A program made the position numbers and the translations under genes. A DNA stretch of 34,979 nucleotides, taken from the NCBI GenBank assembly GCA_018828825.1, contig JAHJUV010000074.1, positions 1 through 34,979 on the forward strand. Reading direction: 5' to 3'. Origin of the DNA: Planctomycetota bacterium (lineage in GTDB: Bacteria > Planctomycetota > Phycisphaerae > Sedimentisphaerales > UBA12454). A model generated the notes under the pieces. That model ran no database searches. It was not told where the DNA came from and saw nothing but the letters and a program-made list of their open reading frames with translations. Shown here piece after piece: positions 14,876-23,486 of the stretch (the first letter of the stretch is position 1; every line of letters begins with the position of its first letter).

Positions 14876-16495
14876 ATGGCAAAACAAATGATGTTTGATG
14901 ATGCAGCAAGAGCACAGCTTAAACAAGGTCTGGCCAGTCTGGCAGCGGCGGTTAAAATTACGCTCGGCCCGACAGGCAAAAACGTCCTGCTGTATAAAAG
15001 TTACGGCTCACCCAAGATAACCAAAGACGGCGTGTCCGTAAGTAAGGAAATTGAACTGCCCGACCCGTTCAGAAATATGGGCGCTAAGATGGTCAACCAG
15101 GTCGCAAGCAAAACAAGCGACGTTGTCGGCGACGGTACTACGACCGCGACGGTTCTGGCCGAGGCGATTTACAACGAAGGACTCAAAAACGTAACGGCCG
15201 GCGCAAACCCGATGGCTATCAAACGCGGAATCGACAAGGCCGTTAGTGAGGTCGTGAAATTTATCGCTTTACAAAGCAAAAATGTAAAAGGCCACGACGA
15301 CATCGCGAAAGTCGCCGCAATAAGCGCAAATAATAATAAAGAGGTCGGCGAAATTCTCGCCGATGCGATGGACAAGGTCGGCAAGGAAGGCGTTATCGAG
15401 GTCGAAGACGGCAAAAGTCTCGAAACTGAGCTTGAGGTCGTCGAAGGAATGCAGTTCGACCGCGGCTATATATCGCCCTACTTCATAACAAACACCAATA
15501 CGATGGAAGCGGTTCTCGAAGACGCTTATGTCCTATTGTATGAAAAGAAAGTTTCGAGCATTGCCGAAATCCTTCCTCTACTGGAAAAAATTGCCCAGGT
15601 CGGCTCTCAACTGCTGATAATCGCTGAAGAAGTCGAGGGTGAGGCTCTGGCCGCCCTTGTTATAAATAAGCTTCAGGGTGTTTTGAAAATTTGTGCGGTA
15701 AAGGCTCCGGGCTTTGGCGACAGAAGAAAAGCAATGCTGGGCGATATAGGCGTTCTGACCGGCGGTCAGGTAATTACCGAAGACCTCGGCATAAAGCTTG
15801 AAAAAGTCGAACTTTCCCAGCTCGGCAAGGTAAAGAAGGTTGTGATTGCAAAAGAAAACACCACTGTTATCGAAGGCGGGGGCGCGAAAAAAGACATCAC
15901 TGCACGCTGCGACCAGATACGCAAATTGATTGAAGCAACCACAAGCGATTATGACCGCGAGAAACTTCAGGAGCGTTTAGCAAAGCTGACTGGCGGTGTA
16001 GCGGTAATCAAGGCCGGCGCACCGACTGAAACTGAGATGAAGGAAAGAAAAGACCTTCTCGACGATGCGCTGCACGCGACCAAGGCCGCTGCTGAAGAAG
16101 GCGTTATCCCCGGCGGCGGTATCATCTACCTGCGGGCAATCGAAAAAGTTCGCCAGGCCAAAGCGAAAGCCGTTGGCGATGAAAAAATCGGTTTCGACAT
16201 TATCGCTGACGCATTAAAATCGCCGACAAGACAGATAGTCGATAACGGCAACGACGACGGCGATGTGATTGTCGAAAAACTGCTCGAAAAATCCGGAAAT
16301 ATCGGCTACGATGCCAACACTGGCGAATTTGTCGATATGATCGAAGCGGGCATTATCGACCCGGCAAAAGTCGCAAGATGCGCTTTGCAAAATGCCGCTT
16401 CGGTGGCAGGTCTGATGCTGACTACCAATGTGCTTATCACCGACCTGAAGGACGACGGCAAGGATAAACAGCCGATAGAAGGTTCTGTCAGATAA
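14876..16495 (+). CDS. groEL: Chaperonin GroEL, copy 2 (no GGM tail)
   Basis: A protein of 539 residues with all chaperonin landmarks: KITLGPTGKNVLL, KDGVSVSKEIELPDPF, GDGTTTATVLAEAI, VEGMQFDRGYISPYF, CAVKAPGFGDRRKAML and DDALHATKAAAEEGVIPGGG. ATP-binding and hydrolysis residues are retained, so it should be active. It differs from copy 1 in the apical domain and ends in a charged tail (KDDGKDKQPIEGSVR) instead of Gly-Met repeats, like the specialised second chaperonins of other bacteria. It follows groES by 8 bp with GAGGT as ribosome-binding site. Division of labour with copy 1, or mixed rings, is an open question. Confidence 0.97.
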   Translation: MAKQMMFDDAARAQLKQGLASLAAAVKITLGPTGKNVLLYKSYGSPKITKDGVSVSKEIELPDPFRNMGAKMVNQVASKTSDVVGDGTTTATVLAEAIYNEGLKNVTAGANPMAIKRGIDKAVSEVVKFIALQSKNVKGHDDIAKVAAISANNNKEVGEILADAMDKVGKEGVIEVEDGKSLETELEVVEGMQFDRGYISPYFITNTNTMEAVLEDAYVLLYEKKVSSIAEILPLLEKIAQVGSQLLIIAEEVEGEALAALVINKLQGVLKICAVKAPGFGDRRKAMLGDIGVLTGGQVITEDLGIKLEKVELSQLGKVKKVVIAKENTTVIEGGGAKKDITARCDQIRKLIEATTSDYDREKLQERLAKLTGGVAVIKAGAPTETEMKERKDLLDDALHATKAAAEEGVIPGGGIIYLRAIEKVRQAKAKAVGDEKIGFDIIADALKSPTRQIVDNGNDDGDVIVEKLLEKSGNIGYDANTGEFVDMIEAGIIDPAKVARCALQNAASVAGLMLTTNVLITDLKDDGKDKQPIEGSVR

Positions 16496-16511
16496 ATCGC
16501 GGGCTGAATAA

Positions 16512-17654
16512 ATGGCCAAAAGAGACTATTATGAAGTTTTAGGTGTGGATAAAACCGCCGGCGCCGACGATGTCAAACGCGCGTACCGCAGGCTGGCGAT
16601 AAAATACCACCCCGACAAAAACCCAGGCGACAAAGACGCCGAGGCGAAGTTTAAGGAATGCGCCGAAGCTTACGAGGTTTTGAGCGACACTGACAAACGC
16701 GCAAGATACGACCAGTTCGGCCACGCAGGACTCCAGGGCGCAGGCGTGCACGATTTTTCAAGAATGAACGTCGAAGACATTTTCGGTGCGCTTAATCTCG
16801 GAGACATTTTCGGAGATTTATTCGGTGGCGGCGGCGGAAGATCCCGGCGTTCAGCCCAGCGAGGACCGCACAGGGGCTATGACCTTGAAACCGTTGTCGA
16901 ACTTACTCTCAATGATGTCGCAACCGGTGTCGAGAAAAGCATCGAGTTCACCCGGCAGGACAACTGCGAAGACTGCGGAGGCTCAGGCTCGGCCAAAGGC
17001 AGCAGCCCTTCGAAATGTTCGACCTGTGGCGGTTCGGGCCAGATGGCTCAGGCCGGTCTTGGCGGTTTCTTCCAGATGGTCTCGACCTGTCCGCAATGCA
17101 AAGGAGCCGGCAAGGTGATTACCAGTCCCTGCAAAAAATGCAGGGGCAGCGGAAAAGTACCCAAAAAACGTCTCGTAACAATTAAGATTCCCGCAGGCGT
17201 TCACGAAGGCCAAAGCGTAAGAGTCGCCGGTGAAGGCGAACCGGGCTTTAACGGCGGACCTCGCGGCGATTTGTACTGCTATGTCAGACTGAAGGAACAT
17301 CCGTTTCTGCAGCGGGACGGAATTAATCTTATCGCTGTTGTGCCGATAAGTTTTACTCAGGCCGCTCTTGGCGGCATAGTCCAGGTGCCGAGCCTGAACG
17401 GGATGAAAGAATTGAAAATCCCGCCCGGCACCCAGACCGGCGATGTATTCAGAATTAAAGGACAGGGCCTGCCGGACATAAGAACAAAACGCAGCGGCGA
17501 CGAACTTGTGCAGACAATCGTTGAAATACCGAAAAAACTCAACAGCCAGCAGGAAGAACTGCTGAGAAAATTCGCTGAAACAGAAGACAATACCGTTTTG
17601 CCTAAATCGCGGGGATTTTTTGAAAAACTTAAACAGTATTTCAATAATAAGTAA
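16512..17654 (+). CDS. dnaJ: Chaperone DnaJ (type I Hsp40)
   Basis: A protein of 380 residues. The J domain (residues 1-70) has YRRLAIKYHPDKNPGD with the HPD that stimulates DnaK ATPase. A Gly/Phe-rich segment follows (NLGDIFGDLFGGGGG), then a zinc-binding domain with four CxxCxGxG repeats (CEDCGGSG, CSTCGGSG, CPQCKGAG, CKKCRGSG), then the C-terminal substrate-binding domains. It is 16 bp after groEL copy 2 and 5 bp before grpE. The partner dnaK is not in the window. The ribosome-binding site is weak, so coupling to the upstream gene is likely. Confidence 0.98.
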   Translation: MAKRDYYEVLGVDKTAGADDVKRAYRRLAIKYHPDKNPGDKDAEAKFKECAEAYEVLSDTDKRARYDQFGHAGLQGAGVHDFSRMNVEDIFGALNLGDIFGDLFGGGGGRSRRSAQRGPHRGYDLETVVELTLNDVATGVEKSIEFTRQDNCEDCGGSGSAKGSSPSKCSTCGGSGQMAQAGLGGFFQMVSTCPQCKGAGKVITSPCKKCRGSGKVPKKRLVTIKIPAGVHEGQSVRVAGEGEPGFNGGPRGDLYCYVRLKEHPFLQRDGINLIAVVPISFTQAALGGIVQVPSLNGMKELKIPPGTQTGDVFRIKGQGLPDIRTKRSGDELVQTIVEIPKKLNSQQEELLRKFAETEDNTVLPKSRGFFEKLKQYFNNK

Positions 17655-17659
17655 AAATT

Positions 17660-18229
17660 ATGAACGAAGAAAAGCCAAAAGAACATAAAAAAGAGAAAGC
17701 TCACCAGCTTCACGAGCAGCTCGAGAAGCTGATGGCCGAAAAGGACGAGATATTCGCCCGGCTCCAGCGTCTCAGCGCCGATTATCTGAATTACCAGAAA
17801 CGTTCGTCAAAGCAGGTCGCAGAATCGATAGCCTATGAAAAGGAACTAATAATAAAATCTCTGCTGCCGGTACTTGATAATTTCGACCATACTCTCAGCA
17901 ATACGGAAAACCTCCAGAACAGCGCCGATTTGCTAAAAGGCGTAAAAATCATTTACGACCAGTTTTTGGCGATATTAAAAACTCACGGCATCGAACAGAT
18001 AATCACGGTTGGAGAAAAATTCGACCCGAAATGCCATCAGGCCCTCATGCAAAAAACCGAACCTGACAGGGAAGATATGATTATCCTCAAAGAATTCCAG
18101 AAAGGCTACAAGCTGGCCGACAAAATTATCCGCCCTGCCGTTGTGATAGTAAACAAAAAAGCATCCAAAGACCAGCCGCAAACAGAAGAACCGCAAGCTG
18201 GCGATGAAAGCAGTGAAAACGGAGATTAA
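17660..18229 (+). CDS. grpE: GrpE, nucleotide exchange factor of DnaK
   Basis: A protein of 189 residues: a Lys/Glu-rich N-terminus, the long dimerising helix (LHEQLEKLMAEKDEIFARL), FLNYQKR-like DYLNYQKRSSKQ, LLPVLDNFDHTL, GVKIIYDQFLAILKTHGIEQI and the beta-domain GEKFDPKCHQALM ... GYKLADKIIRPAVVIV. These are the GrpE signature segments. It removes ADP from DnaK. It follows dnaJ by 5 bp and precedes the zinc-ribbon gene by 3 bp. Confidence 0.97.
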   Translation: MNEEKPKEHKKEKAHQLHEQLEKLMAEKDEIFARLQRLSADYLNYQKRSSKQVAESIAYEKELIIKSLLPVLDNFDHTLSNTENLQNSADLLKGVKIIYDQFLAILKTHGIEQIITVGEKFDPKCHQALMQKTEPDREDMIILKEFQKGYKLADKIIRPAVVIVNKKASKDQPQTEEPQAGDESSENGD

Positions 18230-18232
18230 GCT

Positions 18233-18550
18233 GTGCCGACTTACGACTATCAATGCGGAAAATGCGGCCACAAATTCGAAAAATTCCAGTCTATGACCGC
18301 TCCGGCCCTGCGGAAATGCCCGAAATGCGGCAAATCTTCACTTAAAAGACTTATGGGCACAGGGGCAGGAGTAATTTTTAAAGGCTCAGGATTCTATCAA
18401 ACCGATTATCGCAGCGACTCCTACAAACAGGCTGTTAAAAAAGAATCCGACACCGGCAGTAAAAAAGAGGAAAAAAAGGATTCAAAGACGGAAACAAAAA
18501 CCGAAACAAAAAAAACAACCTCGGAAAAAACAGATAAAAAAACCGCCTGA
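18233..18550 (+). CDS. FmdB-family zinc-ribbon protein
   Basis: A protein of 105 residues starting at GTG (18233), 3 bp after grpE. The N-terminal MPTYDYQCGKCGHKFEKFQ and then RKCPKCGKSSLKRL are the two CxxC knuckles of the FmdB/CxxC_CxxC_SSSS regulatory-protein family. SGFYQTDYRSDSY follows, also usual in this family. The C-terminal third is a low-complexity Lys/Thr/Glu tail. The biochemical role of the family is not firmly known. Its place as last gene of a chaperone operon is common in such genomes and suggests a link to protein quality control. Confidence 0.93.
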   Translation: MPTYDYQCGKCGHKFEKFQSMTAPALRKCPKCGKSSLKRLMGTGAGVIFKGSGFYQTDYRSDSYKQAVKKESDTGSKKEEKKDSKTETKTETKKTTSEKTDKKTA

Positions 18551-18582
18551 TTGTTCTTGTGTTTTAAGAGTTGCTCCGCTCG

Positions 18583-19605
18583 TTATTTCCCTATAACCAT
18601 TATTGTCAGGTTTGCCTGGCTCGCGGTACTTTCTGATTTTGCCGGTTCTGCTTTTTCCGCCGAAGTAAGCACAGGCTTGTCCGGTATCAGGAGGTCGTAG
18701 TTTATGTCTTCCTGCACAAGATATTTCTTCAAAACGTCCGTAGCTGTGGCGTTATTTATTATGGCCATATCATTTGCCATACGGATTCTCTGGCCGTAGC
18801 TGTCGGCTTTGCATATTTCAAGGGTCTGCTGTGCGGTTATATTATTCACGGCTACATATTTGCCTGCCTGCTCGGTGCCCACTTCCAGTTTCGCGTCGGA
18901 GCATTTGGGCCAGATAAAACTCAATTCGTTAATCAGATTTACAAGCGACTCTTCGCCGCAGTTTAAAACATACCTTACAGAACCGGTTTTCCTGTCAACC
19001 GCAACGGTCTTGTCGAAAAGCCCGGTATTCATCAGCGCCTTGCCGATAAGCCAGTCGGTCTCTACGGGGCTGTCCGTTATAAGTGTAAGTTTCGCTACCA
19101 TAGGAAACACAGAGGTCTTTGCCGGCTGGACCACAATCGGCTTATCTTCGGCCGGCTGGGCGTCAGCAAACGGTTTTTCATACAGCACCTGCGGTTTCTG
19201 TTTCCTGCCCAATGCGCTGTCGACGAGTTTGTCCCTGCTGGACTTGGGCACAAAAATATCGAAAACAATCAATGAAAGCACCGCCCCGAGCACGACTATC
19301 GCCGCCGCCGTCATTAAACGCCTTATGATAAGATGCCGCCTGCCTGCGTGATGATGATACACACCCGTATCGGCCAGCAAAATCTGCCTTTCAAGCCGTT
19401 TGGCCACGCCCTCGGCAAAACCTTCCGGCGCCGAAACCGGCGGAACGGAACCCATCAGCTTTTTATAACGGGTCAGCGAATCGTAAAACTGCCGAACTTC
19501 CGCGTCGTGGTCGATAAGCCGCCTGACTTCGTTGCTCTTTCGTTCATCGAGTTCGCCGTCGATGTAGCCGTTAAGTAATTCTTCAATATATTCTATATCT
19601 TTCAT
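18583..19605 (-). CDS. Membrane-bound anti-sigma factor, partner of the adjacent ECF sigma
   Basis: A protein of 340 residues. The N-terminal cytoplasmic part (LLNGYIDGELDERKSNEVRRLI) is the anti-sigma-domain pattern seen in zinc-finger and zinc-free anti-sigma factors. The HxxxCxxC zinc motif is absent: the first 90 residues contain no Cys. A single membrane helix follows (about 97-117, MTAAAIVVLGAVLSLIVF), then a periplasmic domain of about 220 residues with no family I recognise. The start overlaps the sigma stop codon by 4 bp (ATGA), the typical sigma/anti-sigma pair arrangement. It probably holds the sigma factor at the membrane until a cell-envelope signal arrives. It converges with fmdB, 32 bp apart. 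Confidence 0.85.
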   Translation of the reverse strand: MKDIEYIEELLNGYIDGELDERKSNEVRRLIDHDAEVRQFYDSLTRYKKLMGSVPPVSAPEGFAEGVAKRLERQILLADTGVYHHHAGRRHLIIRRLMTAAAIVVLGAVLSLIVFDIFVPKSSRDKLVDSALGRKQKPQVLYEKPFADAQPAEDKPIVVQPAKTSVFPMVAKLTLITDSPVETDWLIGKALMNTGLFDKTVAVDRKTGSVRYVLNCGEESLVNLINELSFIWPKCSDAKLEVGTEQAGKYVAVNNITAQQTLEICKADSYGQRIRMANDMAIINNATATDVLKKYLVQEDINYDLLIPDKPVLTSAEKAEPAKSESTASQANLTIMVIGK

Positions 19606-20225
19606 TGTATTGCCGCCTCAAGAATTTCTCTGAGGTTTTTTCTGCCTCGCGCTATCCTGCTTTTTACCGTCCCGATTTCCATTTCGAGCGTCTCAGCAAT
19701 TTCGTTATAACTCATCTGCTCTATATCCCGCAGTATGATTACCGCTCTCTGCTGCGGTTCGAGCTTTTCAATCGCCCTTGCTATCAGGCTGTGCACTTCT
19801 TTTTTCGCCGCCAGCTCCGAAGGCTCCGCTGCGCTTTTGTCCACCAGATAATCCTTAAGCTGCCGATTAGTATCTTCGCCTATCTGTTCCTGCAGCGACT
19901 GAAAACTCAGTTTGGCATTTCTCTTGCAGAAGTTCAGCGTCAGGTTAACCGCTATCCTGAACAGCCACGTATAAAAGCTGCTCTCGCCTCTAAAGTTTTT
20001 CAGGCCCTCGATAGCTTTTACAAACGCGTCCTGTGCGAGCTCGGCGGCGTCGGCCTCATTTCCGCACATCTTCAATATAGTATTGTAAACTCTGTCCTGG
20101 TACTTAAGTATCAGCTTCTCGACAGATGCCATATTTCCGGCCCTGGCCCCAGAGACAAGAGTAGCTTCATCAATGCTTATGTTGCCGCCGCCGGCTTTCA
20201 ACTGTTCCTGTATAAATTTGACCAT
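19602..20225 (-). CDS. ECF RNA polymerase sigma factor (RpoE-like)
   Basis: A protein of 207 residues. Region 2 is seen as LILKYQDRVYNTILKMCGNEADAAELAQDAFVKAI ... FYTWLFRIAVNLTLNFCKR (core binding and -10 recognition), and region 4 as LIARAIEKLEPQQRAVIILRDIEQMSYNEIAETLEMEIGTVKSRIARGRKNL (-35 helix-turn-helix). There is no region 1 or 3, as in extracytoplasmic-function factors. A 36-residue Gly-rich N-terminal extension precedes region 2. AGGG lies 5 bases before the ATG. It is followed by its anti-sigma gene with a 4-bp overlap and lies downstream of clpX on the same strand, with 145 bp between. The regulon is unknown. Confidence 0.93.
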   Translation of the reverse strand: MVKFIQEQLKAGGGNISIDEATLVSGARAGNMASVEKLILKYQDRVYNTILKMCGNEADAAELAQDAFVKAIEGLKNFRGESSFYTWLFRIAVNLTLNFCKRNAKLSFQSLQEQIGEDTNRQLKDYLVDKSAAEPSELAAKKEVHSLIARAIEKLEPQQRAVIILRDIEQMSYNEIAETLEMEIGTVKSRIARGRKNLREILEAAIQ

Positions 20226-20281
20226 CGCAGCCCTAAAAAGTTCCTTATTTTCTTAAAAATAATGTAAAAATTTTGTTAACT

Positions 20282-20310
20282 ATAATGACATAATAAGGTT
20301 ACATTTGCAA
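20282..20310 (-). promoter_or_regulatory. Possible sigma70 promoter for the ECF sigma gene
   Basis: On the minus strand TTGCAA (20305-20310) and CATTAT (20282-20287) are 17 bp apart, about 57 bp upstream of the sigma ATG. The -10 match is only 4 of 6. GGAAC near 20240 resembles an ECF -35 element but is too close to the start codon to serve this gene. Confidence 0.4.
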
Positions 20311-20370
20311 GTATGTTATTTGGACGGTTTTGAAAAGGAAATACAGGTTAATCCTATATTGCTAAAGAAG

Positions 20371-21642
20371 TTATGCCGATTCCTTTCGGGCTGTTTTCGC
20401 GAAAGCGAACAGGTCGGCTTTGCCGTCAACAACATCCTTTGTTACAACGTATTTTCCCGGCTTTGGCTCTTCCGGCAGCCGATACATCAGGTCGAGCATC
20501 AGCTCTTCTGTCATCGCTCTCAGCGCCCTTGCGCCGGTATCGCGTTTCATCGCCTTGCGTGCTATCGCCTTTAACGCCTCGTCCGTAAACTCAAGCACGG
20601 ACTGTTCGAGTTTGAAAAATTCCTGGTACTGTTTTATAAGGGCGTTTTTGGGCTTTGTCAGAATATCGATAAGCGCATCCTCGTTAAGTGCCTGAAGGGC
20701 GCTAATCACCGGCACCCTGCCGACAAACTCGGGAACCATTCCATATTCGATAATATCTTCCGGCACAACCTGTTCGAGTATGTTGGAATACTCGGCCTTG
20801 GCGTCGTCGGTCTTTTGCTTTTCTGAGCCGAAGCCAATCATTTTCCTGCCGAGCCGTTTCTTAATAATATTCTCAAGTCCCACGAACGTTCCGCCGCATA
20901 TAAAAAGAATATGGCTCGTATCTAATTGTATATACTGCTGTTCAGGATGCTTTCGGCCGCCCTGCGGCGGGATATTCGCGATTGTGCCTTCGAGCATTTT
21001 TAATAGAGCCTGCTGAACGCCTTCGCCCGATACATCGCGGGTAATGGAGACATTTTGGCTGGTTTTTCCGATTTTGTCTATTTCATCAATATAAACTATG
21101 CCGCGCTGGGCGGATTCGAGGTCATAATCGGCGCTCTGCAGCAGTCTTAGCAGAAAGTTTTCGACATCTTCGCCGACATACCCGGCTTCGGTAACCGTTG
21201 TGGCATCGCAAATCGCAAAAGGCACGTTAAGTTCCCTTGCCAGTGTTTTGGCCAGCAGCGTTTTGCCGGAGCCTGTCGGCCCTATCAGCAGAACGTTGGA
21301 TTTATCGATTTCGACATCGCTTGATTCCTGGTCGGTATGGACAAGTCTTTTATAGTGATTATGCACAGAAACGGAGAGAATTTTTTTCGCTTTTTCCTGG
21401 CCGATGACATACTCGTCGAGAAATTCCTTTATCTGCCGGGGCTTGGGCACTTCATCAAGCATAAAACCGGTATGCTGAACACGTCTTTTTTCCTGCTTGA
21501 CGATGTTATAGCAAAGCTCGACGCATTCCGGACAGATATAAACGCCGCCCGGCCCTTCCACGAAAGCGTCAACCTGCTTTTTCAACCTGCCGCAAAAACT
21601 GCAGGTCTCCTTGCTTTTTGGGGTATCTGTTGGTTTTGTCAT
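20371..21642 (-). CDS. clpX: ATP-dependent protease ATPase subunit ClpX
   Basis: A protein of 423 residues. The N-terminal zinc-binding domain has Cys14, Cys17, Cys37 and Cys40 (CSFC ... CPEC), for adaptor and substrate binding. The AAA+ core has Walker A (GPTGSGKT), the GYVGEDVEN pore loop, Walker B (IVYIDEIDKI), the RKHPEQQYIQ segment, and the loop RKMIGFGSE that carries the IGF tripeptide docking on ClpP. It unfolds tagged proteins for ClpP, whose gene is not in the window. The ATG at 21642 is chosen over the frame's first ATG because GGTGA lies 5 bases upstream and it starts right before the zinc domain. Confidence 0.98.
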   Translation of the reverse strand: MTKPTDTPKSKETCSFCGRLKKQVDAFVEGPGGVYICPECVELCYNIVKQEKRRVQHTGFMLDEVPKPRQIKEFLDEYVIGQEKAKKILSVSVHNHYKRLVHTDQESSDVEIDKSNVLLIGPTGSGKTLLAKTLARELNVPFAICDATTVTEAGYVGEDVENFLLRLLQSADYDLESAQRGIVYIDEIDKIGKTSQNVSITRDVSGEGVQQALLKMLEGTIANIPPQGGRKHPEQQYIQLDTSHILFICGGTFVGLENIIKKRLGRKMIGFGSEKQKTDDAKAEYSNILEQVVPEDIIEYGMVPEFVGRVPVISALQALNEDALIDILTKPKNALIKQYQEFFKLEQSVLEFTDEALKAIARKAMKRDTGARALRAMTEELMLDLMYRLPEEPKPGKYVVTKDVVDGKADLFAFAKTARKESA

Positions 21643-21792
21643 TAAGTCACCATGCTTTCTGCAAACCATACTATTTTAGCAGATTAACAACCTTTAATCA
21701 AGCTCGCTTTGGCGTATGTATCAGGATAAAAATATGTTGAAATTATGCGTTTTTTGGCGCAGAATATACAAAAATCATTAAACGGAGCTAAA

Positions 21793-21924
21793 ATGGAAAA
21801 TCATCGTAAAAGCAGGATTAAAAAGAAACGCAAAAGCGGCTTTTTGGCAAAAATGAGAACCAAAGGCGGCAGAAACATCCTTAGTCGAAGAAGACGTGCG
21901 AAAAGGTCGTTAAAACTCAGGTAA
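21793..21924 (+). CDS. rpmH: 50S ribosomal protein L34
   Basis: A 43-residue, extremely basic protein. From Arg8 it reads RIKKKRKSGFLAKMRTKGG and then RNILSRRRRAKRSLKL, which matches the L34 pattern (R-KRKR--GF-ARM-TK-GR--L-RRR-KGR--L). The N-terminus (MENHRKS) replaces the usual MKRTYQPS, as in some divergent L34 proteins. GGAG lies 6 bases before the ATG. In most bacteria rpmH sits with rnpA near dnaA; here rnpA does not follow, and a tRNA-Arg does, so the gene has been moved or the old cluster broken. The role is a structural part of the large ribosomal subunit. Confidence 0.9.
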   Translation: MENHRKSRIKKKRKSGFLAKMRTKGGRNILSRRRRAKRSLKLR

Positions 21925-21973
21925 TCCCCGCCCTCTTTTGAAAATTAATTGGTTAAATATTAATCAGACTTTC

Positions 21974-22047
21974 GCGCTCGTAGCTCAGTTGGATAGAGCG
22001 TTAGTTTCCTAAACTAAAGGTCACAGGTTCGAATCCTGTCGGGCGTA
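21974..22047 (+). tRNA. tRNA-Arg (anticodon CCT)
   Basis: Acceptor GCGCTCG/CGGGCGT with two G-U pairs, D arm GCTCAGTTGGATAGAGC, anticodon stem TTAGT/ACTAA around TTCCTAA (CCT, reads AGG), T arm ACAGGTTCGAATCCTGT, discriminator A, no encoded CCA. Confidence 0.95.
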
Positions 22048-22100
22048 TTCTTAAAATTCAACAGAAGATATCAGGGCAAAACCTGTCTTTAACTAATATG

Positions 22101-22109
22101 TGCTATAAT
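22101..22109 (+). promoter_or_regulatory. Extended -10 promoter of the MFS gene
   Basis: TGCTATAAT (TGn then perfect TATAAT at 22104-22109) lies 29 bp before the ATG at 22139. No good -35 is visible, as is common with extended -10 promoters. Confidence 0.55.
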
Positions 22110-22138
22110 CCCCGTTTTGTTTGTTCCCGGAATTGAAA

Positions 22139-23476
22139 ATGACAAATGACAGTAATGGTTCGCCGCAAAAGAGCAATTTAAGGTTAATGCTGCGAGCCTT
22201 AAAGTACAGAAATTACAGGCTCTTCTTCGCCGGCCAGGGTATTTCACTCATCGGAACCTGGATGCAGATGGCCGCGATTGGCTGGCTGGTTTACAGACTC
22301 ACCGGCTCATCGTTTTATCTCGGCCTCGTTGCGTTTTGCACTCATATACCCGTACTGCTCGGTTCTTTGGTTGGAGGCATATTTGCCGACCGCTGGCCGA
22401 AACGTCGAATAATTATAATCACTCAAACCCTCGCGATGATTCAGGCCTTTCTACTGGCCGCGATGATTGCCTCCGGCAATATAACGATGATGCGTATTAT
22501 TCTGCTCAGTATTTTTCTGGGTATTATCATGGCCTTTGATATGCCGACCCGACAAGCCTTCGTCCCCGAAATGGTTGACGATGAAAATGATTTGCCGAAC
22601 GCCATCGCGCTCAATTCGATGATTTTCAATATCGCAAGACAGATAGGACCTGTAGTCGCCGGCTTCCTGATAGCCATGGCTGGCGAAGCTGTTTGTTTCT
22701 TCCTGAACGCCGTAAGTTTCCTGGCCGTTATCTACTCCCTTGCCGCTATGAGAAATGCCCGCAGCAGAGCCGCAAAACACAACGGCACAATGCTTGCCGG
22801 CATTAAAGACGGCCTGTCTTATTCCTTTAGTTTTATGCCTATAAGGTCTATCCTCTTATACACCGCTGCGATGAGTCTCGTCGCGATGCCATATTCGGTT
22901 TTAATGCCCGTCTTCGCAAAAACTATTTTGCACGGAGGCCCCCAAACTTACGGCGCCCTTATGTGGTCTATAGGAATAGGCGCTTTTCTCGGCGCCGCTT
23001 TTCTTGCCCGCCGAAAAACTGTAGAAGGTCTGGATATGGTCGTGCTTTTTGCTGCGGGCGTTTTTGCCGCCGGCGTCATAGGTTTTTCATTTTCAAAAAA
23101 CTTCTGGCTCTCGTTTGTACTGATAGCCCTGCCGGGTTTTGGAATAATGGTGCAGATGGCCTCGATTAATACAATTCTCCAGACAATTGTTGATGACCAT
23201 ATGAGAGGCCGGGTATTGAGTCTCCACGTAATGGCTTTTATCGGTATTATGCCTTTGGGACATCTGCTGGCCGGAATCTCCGCTCAGCATTTCGGCGCAC
23301 CAAATACTTTATTATTCAGCGGCCTGTTAAGCGTTGTCGTTATGATTCTTTTCGCAAGAAAACTCCCCTCCATCCGCCGGCTCATACATCCGATATATGT
23401 TAAGAAAGGAATTATTCCGGAAGTTGCCGCCGGTCTCGACACTGCTGCAAGATTTTCCGCACAGGCGAATGATTAA
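22139..23476 (+). CDS. MFS transporter, EntS/MFS_3 exporter type
   Basis: A protein of 445 residues with about 12 hydrophobic segments. ALKYRNYRLFFAGQGISLIGTWMQ at the start, GGIFADRWPKRRIIIITQ in loop 2-3 and FDMPTRQAFVPEMV after helix 4 are hallmarks of the MFS_3 group that includes the enterobactin exporter EntS and many drug or siderophore exporters. DHMRGRVLSLHVM in the second half is also typical. The ATG at 22139 is used; an in-frame TTG at 22121 gives 6 more residues. The substrate is unknown. It stands alone between a tRNA and a convergent ACT-domain gene (10 bp gap). Confidence 0.92.
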   Translation: MTNDSNGSPQKSNLRLMLRALKYRNYRLFFAGQGISLIGTWMQMAAIGWLVYRLTGSSFYLGLVAFCTHIPVLLGSLVGGIFADRWPKRRIIIITQTLAMIQAFLLAAMIASGNITMMRIILLSIFLGIIMAFDMPTRQAFVPEMVDDENDLPNAIALNSMIFNIARQIGPVVAGFLIAMAGEAVCFFLNAVSFLAVIYSLAAMRNARSRAAKHNGTMLAGIKDGLSYSFSFMPIRSILLYTAAMSLVAMPYSVLMPVFAKTILHGGPQTYGALMWSIGIGAFLGAAFLARRKTVEGLDMVVLFAAGVFAAGVIGFSFSKNFWLSFVLIALPGFGIMVQMASINTILQTIVDDHMRGRVLSLHVMAFIGIMPLGHLLAGISAQHFGAPNTLLFSGLLSVVVMILFARKLPSIRRLIHPIYVKKGIIPEVAAGLDTAARFSAQAND

Positions 23477-23486
23477 ACTATTCAGC

